A stretch of 64,000 nt of DNA, taken from Methylococcales bacterium. Its GTDB lineage: Bacteria > Pseudomonadota > Gammaproteobacteria > Methylococcales > Methylomonadaceae. Of this stretch, positions 28,686-38,685 are shown piece after piece (positions within the stretch are counted from its first letter, which is position 1; the number at the start of each line of letters is the position of its first letter). The position numbers and the translations under genes were made by a program. The notes under the pieces are model-generated. The model was not told the origin of the DNA. It saw only the letters and a list, made by a program, of their open reading frames with translations, and did not search any database. Location: the NCBI GenBank assembly GCA_030753675.1, contig JASMBU010000006.1, forward strand, positions 1 to 64,000, read 5' to 3'.

Positions 28686-29414
28686 ATGTCTTTAATCAGC
28701 GATCCTAAAGCCTCAGAAAAACCGGTTCTTGAATTCAAAAGTGGCTCTTTTACCATGCCTAGCTTACATTTAGCGAGTAATAACCTCTCAGCTATAAAAA
28801 CAGCTCTCGAAATAAAAATAAAACAAGCCCCTGATTTTTTCAATCAATCAGCGATTATCATTGACCTGCGGACGTTAACGAAAGAAAACATCAACATCGA
28901 CCCTAAGGAACTGGTCAACTTAATTCGCGCACTGAATTTTCAACCTATTGGACTCAGAGGCGGCAACGAAAGCCAAAATAATCAGGCTCGATTATTAAAT
29001 CTGGCCATCCTAAACACCCCCCCTCAAACAGCAACCGCAACGAAAAACCCCGCAACGCTAACAGCGCCAGAAACTCATGTGCCTGATTCAAGCGCTAGCG
29101 AAATAATCACCACTCAGGTCCGTTCAGGGCAACGTATTTACAGTAAATCTGACCTAATCATTTTATCCAGCGTTAGCGCAGGTGCTGAAATAATTTCTGA
29201 AGGCAACATCCATGTCTACGGCCCTCTAAAAGGCCGCGCCTTGGCGGGTGTTTTAGGGGATAAAGATTCCCGAATTTTTTGTTTAAACCTTGAGGCCGAA
29301 CTTATTTCCATTGCTGGAATTTATCAGGTTAGCGAAAACCTTGACACCGCAAGTTATAATAAACCCATACAAATTTATCTGAATAATGAAAAATTAATCA
29401 TTCAAGATTTATAA
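28686..29414 (+). CDS. minC: Septum site-determining protein MinC
   Basis: 242 residues. The N-terminal domain (1-115, KSGSFTMPSLHL, IIDLRTLT) is followed by a Thr/Ala/Pro linker and a C-terminal beta-helix domain (VRSGQRIYSKSDLIILSSVSAGAEIISEGNIHVYGPLKGRA). It blocks FtsZ ring assembly away from midcell together with MinD. It leads the minCDE operon. Confidence 0.95.
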   Translation: MSLISDPKASEKPVLEFKSGSFTMPSLHLASNNLSAIKTALEIKIKQAPDFFNQSAIIIDLRTLTKENINIDPKELVNLIRALNFQPIGLRGGNESQNNQARLLNLAILNTPPQTATATKNPATLTAPETHVPDSSASEIITTQVRSGQRIYSKSDLIILSSVSAGAEIISEGNIHVYGPLKGRALAGVLGDKDSRIFCLNLEAELISIAGIYQVSENLDTASYNKPIQIYLNNEKLIIQDL

Positions 29415-29441
29415 ATACAGACCCATTAGGAGAACATTAAA

Positions 29442-30254
29442 TTGGCTAGAATTATTGTCGTAACATCTGGAAAAGGTGGTGTTGGTAAAACCACAACAAG
29501 CGCTGCTCTCGCTATGGGACTAGCTCAAAAAGGGCATAAAACCGTTGTCATTGATTTTGATGTTGGCTTACGCAACCTTGACTTGATTATGGGTTGCGAA
29601 CGTAGAGTTGTTTATGACTTTATTAATGTCATTAACGGTGAATCAACGATTAACCAAGCCTTAATCAAAGATAAGCGATGCAACCAGTTATATATTTTAC
29701 CCGCCTCTCAAACACGTGACAAAGAAGCACTCACTCAAGAAGGCGTCGGAAAAGTATTAGACGAATTATCAAAAACCTTTAAATATATTATCTGTGACTC
29801 ACCCGCTGGCATTGAAAGAGGTGCTACGCTTGCAATGTACTATGCCGATGATGCTTTTGTTGTCACTAACCCAGAAGTTTCATCTGTCCGCGATTCTGAT
29901 CGTATGCTTGGAATCCTATCAAGTAAATCAAAACGCGCTGAAGAAGGCCTCGAACCGATTAAAGAGTATCTCTTACTGACACGCTATTCACCGAGCCGCG
30001 TGGAATTAGGTGAAATGTTAAGCGTTGATGACGTTCAGGACATTTTGTCGCTCCATCTTATCGGTGTGATTCCTGAGTCCAAAGCAGTACTCAATGCTTC
30101 CAATGCAGGCATTCCCATCGTTCTCAATGAAAAAAGCAAAGCAGGTCAAGCATATTCAGACATTGTTGATCGCTATTTAGGACATGACATTCCTCACCGT
30201 TTCATTGCGCCGACTAAAAAAGGCATATTTGGTAGAATTTTTGGAGGGAAGTAA
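29442..30254 (+). CDS. minD: Septum site-determining ATPase MinD
   Basis: 270 residues. Deviant Walker A GKGGVGKTTT at the N-terminus, VIDFDVGLRNLDL and the C-terminal amphipathic membrane helix (KKGIFGRIFGG). The start codon is TTG at 29442 with AGGAGA upstream, since it yields MARIIVVTSGKGG. It binds the membrane in the ATP form, recruits MinC and is released by MinE. Confidence 0.96.
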   Translation: MARIIVVTSGKGGVGKTTTSAALAMGLAQKGHKTVVIDFDVGLRNLDLIMGCERRVVYDFINVINGESTINQALIKDKRCNQLYILPASQTRDKEALTQEGVGKVLDELSKTFKYIICDSPAGIERGATLAMYYADDAFVVTNPEVSSVRDSDRMLGILSSKSKRAEEGLEPIKEYLLLTRYSPSRVELGEMLSVDDVQDILSLHLIGVIPESKAVLNASNAGIPIVLNEKSKAGQAYSDIVDRYLGHDIPHRFIAPTKKGIFGRIFGGK

Positions 30255-30511
30255 TGAGTTTATTAGATTATTTTAGAACTAAAAAAACAAGTTCAGCATC
30301 CATTGCCAAAGAACGCCTACAAATTTTAGTCGCCCATGAGCATGCCGCTGAGAACCAACCGTCTTACCTTCCTGAACTACAAAAAGAACTTTTAGCTGTA
30401 GTTTCTAAATATGTTGAAGTAGATCTCAATGCGATTACTATTAATTTTGAACAAGATGAACATCAAGATATTTTTGAACTCAAAATAGATATTCCTAGCA
30501 AGGACGACTAA
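30254..30511 (+). CDS. minE: Cell division topological specificity factor MinE
   Basis: 85 residues, with the anti-MinCD segment SASIAKERLQILVAHE at 17-32 and the dimer domain after it. The ATG overlaps the minD stop by one base (TAATG). It stimulates MinD ATPase and drives pole-to-pole oscillation. Confidence 0.95.
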   Translation: MSLLDYFRTKKTSSASIAKERLQILVAHEHAAENQPSYLPELQKELLAVVSKYVEVDLNAITINFEQDEHQDIFELKIDIPSKDD

Positions 30512-30529
30512 TCCCCCTGCATGAAGACT

Positions 30530-30566
30530 AACAGGCTTAATCCGTAATCGTTTTAAGCCTGTTTTC
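30530..30566 (+). terminator. Terminator after minCDE
   Basis: AACAGGCTTAA (30530-30540) pairs perfectly with TTAAGCCTGTT (30553-30563), followed by a short T-rich tail. It separates the min operon from the convergent mgtE gene. Confidence 0.75.
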
Positions 30567-31912
30567 TACACTAAATAAACGGTAGCTAACCCTAGAAAAA
30601 TAAAAAAACCCAGAACATCTGTTACCGTTGTCAAAATGACCCCACCCGCTAACGCAGGATCAATATTTAATCGCTGTAACACCATCGGTATTGACGCTCC
30701 TGCTAATGCTGCAAAAACCAGATTAATCATTAAAGCTACGGCAATTAAAATACCGATACTAACATTATCGAACCAAAGCCAAACAATACAACCCACAAAA
30801 AAGGCCCAAACCACACCATTAATCAACCCAATCGCTAGCTCTTTGATTATAAGGCTATTAACATTAGCACTACCAATCTGCCTAAGTGCTAACCCACGGA
30901 TAAACAAAGTCAAGGTTTGACTCCCTGCAATACCGCCCATACTCGCAACAATTGGCATTAAAATAGCCAATACAACTATTTTATCGACTGTCATCTCAAA
31001 AATACCGATAACCCAAGAAGCCAATAAAGCCGTACACAAATTAACGCCTAACCAAAGCGCTCTTCTTTTAGCGCTTAACAAAACGGGCGCAAACATATCT
31101 TGCTCTTCATCAAGACCCACCATGCTCATAAACGAATGGTCACTCTCATCACGGATAACATCAATAACATCATCAATCGTTATTCGACCCAATAATTTCC
31201 CTGCTTCTGATAAAACCGGTGCTGAAACGAGATTATGTTCTTCAAATAATAAAGCAATGTCCTCAACCGGCATTTGAACCTGAATAACATCTACATTACC
31301 CTTAATCATAAGGTCTTCGACACGCTCTCCACCATCGTATGTTAATAAGACGGTTAATGGCAAAACCCCCTTAAAATTATCATCGCGATCGACAACGATA
31401 ATCTTATCCGTCGACTTAGGAATCTCCCCTTTTAAACGTAAATAACGAATCACAACATTTAAATTCACATCTGAACGAATCGATAAAGTGTCAAGACTCA
31501 TTAAACCGCCCGCACAATCATCGTCGTAACTTAAAACACGCTCTAAACGCGCCCTATCTTGTTGCCCCATAGATTCTAAAACTGTGTTTAATATCACTTC
31601 CGGCACATCTTTTAGGAAATCAACCAAATCATCAGACTCTAGCGTATCGGCAGCATTGATCAGCGCATTATCATCTGTTGCTTCAATGAGACCCGTTCTC
31701 ACCTCATCATTTAATTCAATCAACACTTCACCAACAAATTCACTAGGCACTAACTTCCAAATAATCTCACGATCCTCAGGCCTTAATGACTCTAACAAAT
31801 GCGCTATTTCGGCAGGGTGTAACGCACTCACTAAGCGTTGAACTGATGTTAATGTTCCGCTTTCAAGAAGATCGGTTACAAACTGTAATTGTTGCTCTTT
31901 ATTTGGCTGCAT
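30566..31912 (-). CDS. mgtE: Magnesium transporter MgtE
   Basis: 448 residues. N-terminal helical domain (1-130), two CBS domains (about 135-250), a linker helix and five membrane segments from about 285. VLAILMPIVASMGGIAGSQTLTLFIRG is the conserved ion-channel segment. It takes up Mg2+ through a channel gated by Mg2+ binding between N and CBS domains. The gene follows rapZ, where many gammaproteobacteria have npr then mgtE. Confidence 0.94.
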   Translation of the reverse strand: MQPNKEQQLQFVTDLLESGTLTSVQRLVSALHPAEIAHLLESLRPEDREIIWKLVPSEFVGEVLIELNDEVRTGLIEATDDNALINAADTLESDDLVDFLKDVPEVILNTVLESMGQQDRARLERVLSYDDDCAGGLMSLDTLSIRSDVNLNVVIRYLRLKGEIPKSTDKIIVVDRDDNFKGVLPLTVLLTYDGGERVEDLMIKGNVDVIQVQMPVEDIALLFEEHNLVSAPVLSEAGKLLGRITIDDVIDVIRDESDHSFMSMVGLDEEQDMFAPVLLSAKRRALWLGVNLCTALLASWVIGIFEMTVDKIVVLAILMPIVASMGGIAGSQTLTLFIRGLALRQIGSANVNSLIIKELAIGLINGVVWAFFVGCIVWLWFDNVSIGILIAVALMINLVFAALAGASIPMVLQRLNIDPALAGGVILTTVTDVLGFFIFLGLATVYLV

Positions 31913-32031
31913 AAATTTACGGGTACAGTTAACTATTTTAGTGCACGATGATTCAAGCAGAAAACGGCATTCAATTTGAATACCCGAGACTACTTCAAGT
32001 TCTAGAACAATGCCAGATTCAATACTAGATG

Positions 32032-32889
32032 TTACAACAATTCACGATGCCGATGAATAACATTAATTGCTGATGATTTAAAATGTTGTGCCAATTTATC
32101 GATCAAAAAAACTGATCGATGCTGGCCCCCAGTACATCCAATTGCTACCGTTAAGTATAAGCGATTATCATCTATAAACTTCGGAAGCCACCGATCAAGA
32201 AAACCCGTAATGTCTTGATACAGTAATTGCACATTTTCTTCATGATTAAAAAAATCAACAACTGCGGCATCTTTGCCTGTGAACCCTCTTAATTCGGGTA
32301 CCCAATAGGGATTAGGTAAACATCTGGCATCAAAAATAAAATCCGCATCAAGTGGCGTACCGTTCTTATACCCAAAAGACTGAAGTATTAGCGACAACTG
32401 AGTGTTGTCATGCATTCCGACATATGTCTTTATCTGGCTTCGTAATTGGTGGTAGTTTGTTTGACTCGTATCAATTACTAAATCGGCATATTTAGCAATT
32501 GGTTTTAAAACATCTCTTTCTATATCGATAGCCTCTGCTAAAGGCAAATTAAAATCAGATAAGGGGTGACGTCTACGGGTTTCACTATAACGTTTTAACA
32601 GCGCAGACTCATCAGCCTGAATGTAAATAACCTCAACAGCCACCCCTTTTGTTTTAACTAATTTCAAGACCCCATGAAAATGTCTCAGCGCTTCACTTTG
32701 ATTTCTTGCATCAATACCAATAGCCGTTTTTTCATAAATATTTCGTTCGACCAACATGACATGATCAATAAATTGTTCAAATAACAATATGGGTAAATTA
32801 TCAATACAATTAAATCCACAATCCTCCAAGGCACCTAAGGCAACATTTTTCCCTGCGCCAGAATGACCGCTGATAATAACGAGCCTCAC
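32032..32889 (-). CDS. rapZ: RNase adapter protein RapZ
   Basis: 285 residues from the GTG at 32889 (VRLVIISGHSGAGK), close to the E. coli length; the longer frame to 32940 adds 17 unconserved residues. Walker A GHSGAGKN, Walker B-like VIDTS, and the C-terminal domain with IGCTGGQHRSVF. It guides RNase E to GlmZ and senses glucosamine-6-phosphate in E. coli. AAAGGG lies upstream of the GTG. The ptsN and npr genes that normally flank it are absent. Confidence 0.92.
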   Translation of the reverse strand: MRLVIISGHSGAGKNVALGALEDCGFNCIDNLPILLFEQFIDHVMLVERNIYEKTAIGIDARNQSEALRHFHGVLKLVKTKGVAVEVIYIQADESALLKRYSETRRRHPLSDFNLPLAEAIDIERDVLKPIAKYADLVIDTSQTNYHQLRSQIKTYVGMHDNTQLSLILQSFGYKNGTPLDADFIFDARCLPNPYWVPELRGFTGKDAAVVDFFNHEENVQLLYQDITGFLDRWLPKFIDDNRLYLTVAIGCTGGQHRSVFLIDKLAQHFKSSAINVIHRHRELL

Positions 32890-32986
32890 AATAAAAGCCC
32901 TTTCATTTTGACAGCTGGAAAGTAACTGGCATCGGGACAAACTCGCAATAATCCTTGATTTTTCAAAGCGCTGAAAGAGCCATTAT

Positions 32987-33280
32987 CTAAAGACGATGGT
33001 CGATGACCTTCTCTTTATGCTTTAAAAGTTGGCGATCTAACTTATCAACCAGAGCATCAATTGCTGGATACATATCTTCTTGCTGGTCTTCTGCAAAGAT
33101 CTTAGCACCACTCACCTGAACCGTTGCCTCTGCTTTATGCACTAGTTTTTCTACTGACAAAATCACATGGATATCGGTAACCTTATCTGTATGTCGCTCT
33201 ATTTTATTAAATTTAGCATCCACATAATTTTTTAATGATTCAGTTACAGTTACATGGTGACCCGCTACATCTATTTTCAT
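32987..33280 (-). CDS. hpf: Ribosome hibernation promoting factor
   Basis: 97 residues, the short HPF/YfiA type. MKIDVAGHHVTVTESLKNYV, then a basic strand-helix pattern and DALVDKLDRQLLKHKEK. It binds the 30S decoding region in stationary phase. Located directly after rpoN as in most gammaproteobacteria. Confidence 0.94.
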   Translation of the reverse strand: MKIDVAGHHVTVTESLKNYVDAKFNKIERHTDKVTDIHVILSVEKLVHKAEATVQVSGAKIFAEDQQEDMYPAIDALVDKLDRQLLKHKEKVIDHRL

Positions 33281-33318
33281 AAAAACACTCCTTTCTTGAG
33301 TAAGATAAAAATCACTTA

Positions 33319-34782
33319 TTACGAAAACCTTTTCCTATGATTTGAAGATGGTATTGCCATCCCCTCCCTGTATTTAGCAATTGTACGTCTTGCTACATTA
33401 ATACCTTTATCATTTAAGATAACAGCAATATTACTATCACTTAATGGTTTTTTAGCGTTCTCATTCTCCACTAACTCCTTAATCAAAGACCTAATTACAA
33501 TTGCAGAACACTCACCTCCTCCAACAGTTGAAACATGACTTGAAAAAAAATACTTAAATTCAAAAATACCACTCCGAGTATGCATAAATTTTTGCGTTGT
33601 CACCCTAGATATAGTAGATTCATGTAGGTCCAATTCTTCCGCAATATCCTTTAAGATCATAGGCTTCATTGCTAAAGGACCATTCTCTAAGAAACCAATT
33701 TGTTTTTCTACGATGGCTTTAGCAACACGTAAAATGGTATCGTTGCGACTGTGTAAACTTTTTATAAACCACCGAGCTTCCTGTAATTGAGTCCTCATTG
33801 ACACATTGTCGGTAGTTTCATCAGCTCTTTTAACCATGCCTGAATACAACGTGTTAACCCGTATTTTAGGCGCAACATCGGGATTTAGTTCTACCTGCCA
33901 TTTACCTTTCCCTAAACGCGCTACATAAACATCAGGAACAACATAATCACTCAATGTGGTATTTAAAATCGCACCCGGCTTAGGATCTAGCGATCGAACA
34001 ATAGCAATAACATGATTCAGTTGTTCAGTTGTAATCGCAAGTTTACGCATTAATTTCTGACGATCATTATTAGCAAGCAATTCGAGATAATTGGTGACTA
34101 ATCTTAAGGTAATCGCCTTAATCTCCTCAGGCAACTCCTTATGTTGTAATTGCAATCTTAAACAGTCAGATAAATCAATTGCCCCAACACCGAGAGGATC
34201 AAAATTCTGAACTCGGTGCAAAACCGCCTCGACTTCAGACAAAAACAACTCTTCTAACTGAGTGGAAAGACTCTGCCAAATCATGTCTAAAGTATCAACA
34301 AGATAACCATCCATACTAATATTATCTATTAATGCACTGGCAATATTTTGCTCTCGCTCTGAGAACGAAACAAAACCTAATTGCCACATAAGATGATCCT
34401 GTAACGACTCAGACTCACTATGCTGAGCCTCGTAGTCAGGTCTATCACTACTGGCATTAACTGGCATGGAAGGGGTATTGTCATAGATATCTGACCAAGT
34501 CGTATCTATGGGTAGTTCATCAGGGAGTACAACTTCAGAACCATGACTGGTAATTAAGTCTGCTTCATCAGCCTGAGTAGCAGCGTTAGTCGTTTCTAAC
34601 GGTCCTAAAAAAGAATCGTCTTCACCGTCGTCCTCAACCTCCAGCATATAATTAGAATCTAAAGCTTGCTGAATCTCCTGCTGCATGTCCAACGTAGATA
34701 ATTGCAACAACTTAATTGCTTGCTGCAACTGAGGTGTCATTGTTAACTTTTGTCCAAGACGCAGTTGTAATGATTGCTTCAT
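33319..34782 (-). CDS. rpoN: RNA polymerase sigma-54 factor
   Basis: 487 residues. N-terminal activator region (QLRLGQKLTMTPQLQQAIKLLQLS), acidic region II, core-binding domain and the C-terminal RpoN box ARRTIAKYREGMAIPSS. It directs transcription from -24/-12 promoters and needs enhancer-binding ATPases. Stands 114 bases downstream of lptB. Confidence 0.97.
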   Translation of the reverse strand: MKQSLQLRLGQKLTMTPQLQQAIKLLQLSTLDMQQEIQQALDSNYMLEVEDDGEDDSFLGPLETTNAATQADEADLITSHGSEVVLPDELPIDTTWSDIYDNTPSMPVNASSDRPDYEAQHSESESLQDHLMWQLGFVSFSEREQNIASALIDNISMDGYLVDTLDMIWQSLSTQLEELFLSEVEAVLHRVQNFDPLGVGAIDLSDCLRLQLQHKELPEEIKAITLRLVTNYLELLANNDRQKLMRKLAITTEQLNHVIAIVRSLDPKPGAILNTTLSDYVVPDVYVARLGKGKWQVELNPDVAPKIRVNTLYSGMVKRADETTDNVSMRTQLQEARWFIKSLHSRNDTILRVAKAIVEKQIGFLENGPLAMKPMILKDIAEELDLHESTISRVTTQKFMHTRSGIFEFKYFFSSHVSTVGGGECSAIVIRSLIKELVENENAKKPLSDSNIAVILNDKGINVARRTIAKYREGMAIPSSNHRKRFS

Positions 34783-34896
34783 AAAACCCTTAGATTTATA
34801 ACCACACCTTCATTTTAGCTTAATTTTATTATTTTTTTACCGTTAATAATTATTCTCTGCAACAATCGACCCACTCTACCGCCATTGTATTTACCT

Positions 34897-35622
34897 CTAC
34901 AATGTAAAATCCTCACCCAAATAGACTTGACGAACTTTTTCATTCTCTACAATTTCATCACTACTCCCTTCAGCGATAATCTTGCCTTCATTCACAATAT
35001 AAGCACGGTCACAAACACCCAGTGTTTCTCGTACATTATGCTCTGTAATTAAAACACCTATACCACGTTGAGAGAGATGTTCAATAATCCCTTTTATATC
35101 CTTGACTGACAACGGGTCCACACCAGCAAAAGGCTCATCCAATAAAATAAATTGCGGATCCATTGCTAAGGCTCTCGCAATTTCTACGCGTCGGCGCTCC
35201 CCCCCTGATAACCCCATTGCTATATTATTAGCCAAATGCTCAATAGTAAATTCATTGAGCAATTCCTCAATCATGACCTCAATTTGGCCATCTGTTAACT
35301 CGGGTCGTAGTTGCAATACAGCTCTTAAGTTATCTGCCACACTTAATTTACGAAACACTGATGCCTCTTGAGGCAAATAACCAATCCCCATTTGTGCCCT
35401 GATATTCATAGGGTGATGAGTAATCTCTGTTTCATCCAAGAATACTTGCCCAATCTTCGGTTTTATGAGCCCAACCACCATATAAAAGCTGGTTGTTTTA
35501 CCTGCACCGTTAGGCCCTAGCAACCCAACAATTTCACCAGTATCAACATGAATAGACATACCATCAACGACATTGCGTTTATAGTAGGTCTTCACAAGGT
35601 TATTTGCTGCTAATCTGGCCAT
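34897..35622 (-). CDS. lptB: LPS export ATP-binding protein LptB
   Basis: 241 residues. Walker [10 protein letters not shown], signature LSGGERRR, Walker B ILLDEPF and the H-loop TEHNV. It powers LPS extraction from the inner membrane with LptFG and LptC. It follows lptA by eleven bases in the conserved lpt operon. Confidence 0.97.
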   Translation of the reverse strand: MARLAANNLVKTYYKRNVVDGMSIHVDTGEIVGLLGPNGAGKTTSFYMVVGLIKPKIGQVFLDETEITHHPMNIRAQMGIGYLPQEASVFRKLSVADNLRAVLQLRPELTDGQIEVMIEELLNEFTIEHLANNIAMGLSGGERRRVEIARALAMDPQFILLDEPFAGVDPLSVKDIKGIIEHLSQRGIGVLITEHNVRETLGVCDRAYIVNEGKIIAEGSSDEIVENEKVRQVYLGEDFTL

Positions 35623-35633
35623 AGTTAAACTAT

Positions 35634-36584
35634 TTATTTTGAGGGTTGTAAGATCACGCGAACACGTTTTTTACTTTTAGGCTCACTCACTGCTCTGGCT
35701 ATTTTAGTTTCCAAATCATATTCAATTTTTTCACCAACATAGGTCCCATCATCCTTCCAAACCACTGCATTTTTAGTTAGGACGAACAATTCACCAGGAT
35801 AATAATCAGTCCGTAAAGACTTGCTTCTGAACTCTTCTTGGTCATCAATGAGAAATAGTTTTCTCACTCGCGATGGCCGCCCATAAGCAGTCATCTTCTT
35901 AACTCGATTGTCATCATGAAAAAAAATATCTATCTGATCACCTTTAACACGCAATTTCTCTGCCGGCTGCCAAGCCACTGCTTTTTCTGTCAGCGTTAAT
36001 AATGATTGCTGCGGCAAATAATGGGCCTTTAACGATTCACTCCTATAATCAACGCTGTCACTGTTAGGTAACAACTTTCTAATGGTTACCAGTTTGCCTT
36101 GGGCGATCATCTCTTCAAGTTGACCGTTGTTATTAAATAATTCAATCTTATCGCCCTTAATACGTAATTGATCACGGGGCTTCCAAGCCACCGCCTGTTT
36201 TGTCAGCACCCACAGTGATTTTTCTGGAAAATAGTCCGCCTGCAACGACTCACTTCTAAAATCAATGTACTGACCATCCTGACTCATTTGCTTGATGTAC
36301 GTTGGATGACCTACGGCGACTAATTTTTCAACACCCCCCTCCGCATTACTGTAAACCAATAATTCATCTGATTTTACTTCAAGTCCTTCACGAACTGTCG
36401 TGACCGCACCGATATAACGCGTAATCGACTTTTCTTCTGAATAAATAACGCGATTAGAATCGATATAAACGGGTGTTATTTTTTTTAATTGATCCGCTTT
36501 AGTCACCGGGACAAAGAGCCCGTTTACAACAATCAAACCAATAATGGTTAAAAACGACTTCCTGAAAACCTTATTGCATTTCAT
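35634..36584 (-). CDS. lptA: LPS transport periplasmic protein LptA, extended by internal repeats
   Basis: 316 residues, much longer than E. coli LptA (185). A signal peptide covers about residues 1-30 ([20 protein letters not shown]). A normal OstA start is followed by three homologous units at about 109-172, 179-243 and 251-300, each opening with (D/E)(F/Y)RSxSL and running through (K/E)xAVxWK. LptA forms the beta-jellyroll bridge for LPS across the periplasm. The tandem units would lengthen it. It overlaps lptC by 14 bases. Confidence 0.88.
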   Translation of the reverse strand: MKCNKVFRKSFLTIIGLIVVNGLFVPVTKADQLKKITPVYIDSNRVIYSEEKSITRYIGAVTTVREGLEVKSDELLVYSNAEGGVEKLVAVGHPTYIKQMSQDGQYIDFRSESLQADYFPEKSLWVLTKQAVAWKPRDQLRIKGDKIELFNNNGQLEEMIAQGKLVTIRKLLPNSDSVDYRSESLKAHYLPQQSLLTLTEKAVAWQPAEKLRVKGDQIDIFFHDDNRVKKMTAYGRPSRVRKLFLIDDQEEFRSKSLRTDYYPGELFVLTKNAVVWKDDGTYVGEKIEYDLETKIARAVSEPKSKKRVRVILQPSK

Positions 36585-37134
36585 AACGCCCTGTTACCGT
36601 ATTCAACAACTCTAACGTGATCGGCTTGGAATAAATCATTTGCAGCCCTATTCCTTCAGTGCGATCAGGCGGCGTAATAATTTCAGCCCATTGGTCTGTT
36701 TCTGCATAACTACGGTCTAACTTCACTTTCAGGTCGCTCGTATTCACCCTAATTGGACGAACATCTTTCATTTGTGGACGCGTAATATGTACCACACCAT
36801 TCAAAGACAAATCATTACCGTCAGTTAATAAGACCCCCCTATCTGATTGAATAATCCATGACGACCCATCTGGGTTAAAAAAAGTTATTTCGCACTGTGC
36901 TAACTCTGTCGTTCCATCATCCTTAAAATGCGTCAAGCTCTTAGCCGTCAATATATTGACCGGATTCCCCATAGTATCCATTTCAACTTTCTTATACCCT
37001 TCACTAAAATAATCCGCTGCATGTTCTTCTAATTGAACATCAACAACTGCCCTCTCCTTTTGTTGGTCTAACAACCACCAACTCCCCAGGGTCAATAAGA
37101 AAAGCGCTGTATACAGACCTACGTTTCTAATCAC
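36571..37134 (-). CDS. lptC: LPS export protein LptC
   Basis: 187 residues from the GTG at 37134, whose bases overlap the kdsC stop as GTGA; the frame could open further upstream but the overlap is the more likely start. One N-terminal membrane anchor (NVGLYTALFLLTLGSWWLL) and a periplasmic OstA-like domain with MDTMGNPVNILTA. It links LptB2FG to LptA. Confidence 0.9.
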   Translation of the reverse strand: MIRNVGLYTALFLLTLGSWWLLDQQKERAVVDVQLEEHAADYFSEGYKKVEMDTMGNPVNILTAKSLTHFKDDGTTELAQCEITFFNPDGSSWIIQSDRGVLLTDGNDLSLNGVVHITRPQMKDVRPIRVNTSDLKVKLDRSYAETDQWAEIITPPDRTEGIGLQMIYSKPITLELLNTVTGRYEMQ

Positions 37135-37673
37135 TCGGCATAGTAGTGACTTAAAACAGCATCCATTTGCCCACATGCCGTCAATATTAAATCACTGATC
37201 TCACGAACAGCGCCCTGCCCTCCATTAAGTTCTGAGCACCAATCCGCATATTCCTTCACGGCGGCGTGACCGTCGTTAACTGTAATCGATAACCCCACTC
37301 GAGTCATAATCGGTAAATCTGGTAAGTCATCACCCATATGCGCAACCTGACTGGCTGAAACGCCCATACTAGTCAGAAGACTCTCAAAGGCAGGGATTTT
37401 ATTTTCTTGGCCCTGAAAAACATATTTCACACCCAGGCTCTCCATTCTAAGTACCACTGCATTAGATTTACGTCCTGAAATAACCGCAACGTCAATCCCT
37501 ATTTGTTGTAATAACTTAATCCCATGACCATCTCGCGCATGAAAACATTTATATTCAGTACCATGATCATTAAAAAACAATCGTCCATCGGTCAAAACAC
37601 CATCAACATCAAGAATTAATAATTTTAACGCCCGCGCCTTCTGATTAAACTCATCAATACTTTTCATACTCAT
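37131..37673 (-). CDS. kdsC: KDO-8-phosphate phosphatase KdsC
   Basis: 180 residues. HAD motif I LLILDVDGVLTDG, motif II VISGRKSNAV, motif IV HMGDDLPDLP and no cap domain, as in tetrameric KdsC. It makes free KDO for lipid A-KDO synthesis. Immediately follows kdsD (stop and start one base apart). Confidence 0.95.
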   Translation of the reverse strand: MSMKSIDEFNQKARALKLLILDVDGVLTDGRLFFNDHGTEYKCFHARDGHGIKLLQQIGIDVAVISGRKSNAVVLRMESLGVKYVFQGQENKIPAFESLLTSMGVSASQVAHMGDDLPDLPIMTRVGLSITVNDGHAAVKEYADWCSELNGGQGAVREISDLILTACGQMDAVLSHYYAE

Positions 37674-38654
37674 TTACATAATTCCCGACTGTATTAAATC
37701 ATGCATATTTAAAGCTCCCACAACATAATTCTTCTCATCGGTCACCACTAAAGCATTAATCTTCTTTGCTTCCATAATTCGCATCGCTTCAACAGCCAAA
37801 ATAGTCTCAGTAATCATCGTACAATTTGGACTCATCACCGTGGCAATACACGTTTGCTGAATATTGTCATTTTTGCCCAGCATACGCCTCAAATCACCAT
37901 CCGTAAAAATACCCGCAACTTGTCTGTTGTCATCAACGACAACCGTCATACCTAATTTTTTCTCGGTGATTTCCAATAAGGCTTCACTAATCAGTGCGGT
38001 TTTAGCGACCACAGGAATCGCCTCACCTTTATGCATTATGTCACCCACTCTCAGTAACAATCTTTTCCCCAAACTCCCGCCTGGATGCGAAAAAGCAAAA
38101 TCCTCAGCGGTAAAGCCACTGGCATTAAACAAAGCAACGGCCAAAGCATCGCCCATGACTAAGGCAATAGTAGTGCTAGATGTAGGCGCCAAACCCAAAG
38201 GACAAGCCTCTCTTTCAACATGAACATTTAAAATAACCGAGGAACATTCCGCCAACATAGACTTCCGACAACCTGTCATTGCAATTAAAGGAACACCAAG
38301 GCGCTTTATTAAAGGTAACAACATTAAAATTTCTGGTGTTTCCCCTGAATTAGACAATGCCAAAACCACATCATGCTCGGTAACCATCCCTAGATCACCG
38401 TGACTGGCTTCTCCAGGATGAACAAAAAAAGCCGGCGTCCCTGTACTGGCTAATGTTGCTGCAATTTTACCACCAATATGTCCCGACTTCCCCATGCCCA
38501 GCACAACAATACGGCCTTCACACTGACTCATTAACTGACAAGCCTGAATAAAATCATCATCGATTCTATCGCACAATAACTGCACCGCTTGAATCTCACT
38601 GTTAATAACCGCTAAAGCCGATTCTTTTAAAGCCTGTTTATCCATAACATCCAT
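37674..38654 (-). CDS. kdsD: D-arabinose 5-phosphate isomerase KdsD
   Basis: 326 residues from the ATG at 38654 (MDVMDKQALK), near the E. coli length of 328; the longer frame to 38717 overlaps the antiporter gene. An N-terminal SIS domain (VVLGMGKSGHIGGKIAATLAST and HPGEASHGDLGM) and two C-terminal CBS repeats. It converts ribulose-5-phosphate to arabinose-5-phosphate for KDO. Confidence 0.94.
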   Translation of the reverse strand: MDVMDKQALKESALAVINSEIQAVQLLCDRIDDDFIQACQLMSQCEGRIVVLGMGKSGHIGGKIAATLASTGTPAFFVHPGEASHGDLGMVTEHDVVLALSNSGETPEILMLLPLIKRLGVPLIAMTGCRKSMLAECSSVILNVHVEREACPLGLAPTSSTTIALVMGDALAVALFNASGFTAEDFAFSHPGGSLGKRLLLRVGDIMHKGEAIPVVAKTALISEALLEITEKKLGMTVVVDDNRQVAGIFTDGDLRRMLGKNDNIQQTCIATVMSPNCTMITETILAVEAMRIMEAKKINALVVTDEKNYVVGALNMHDLIQSGIM

Positions 38655-38685
38655 TATAATTTCAACATACCTAATACCCAATACA

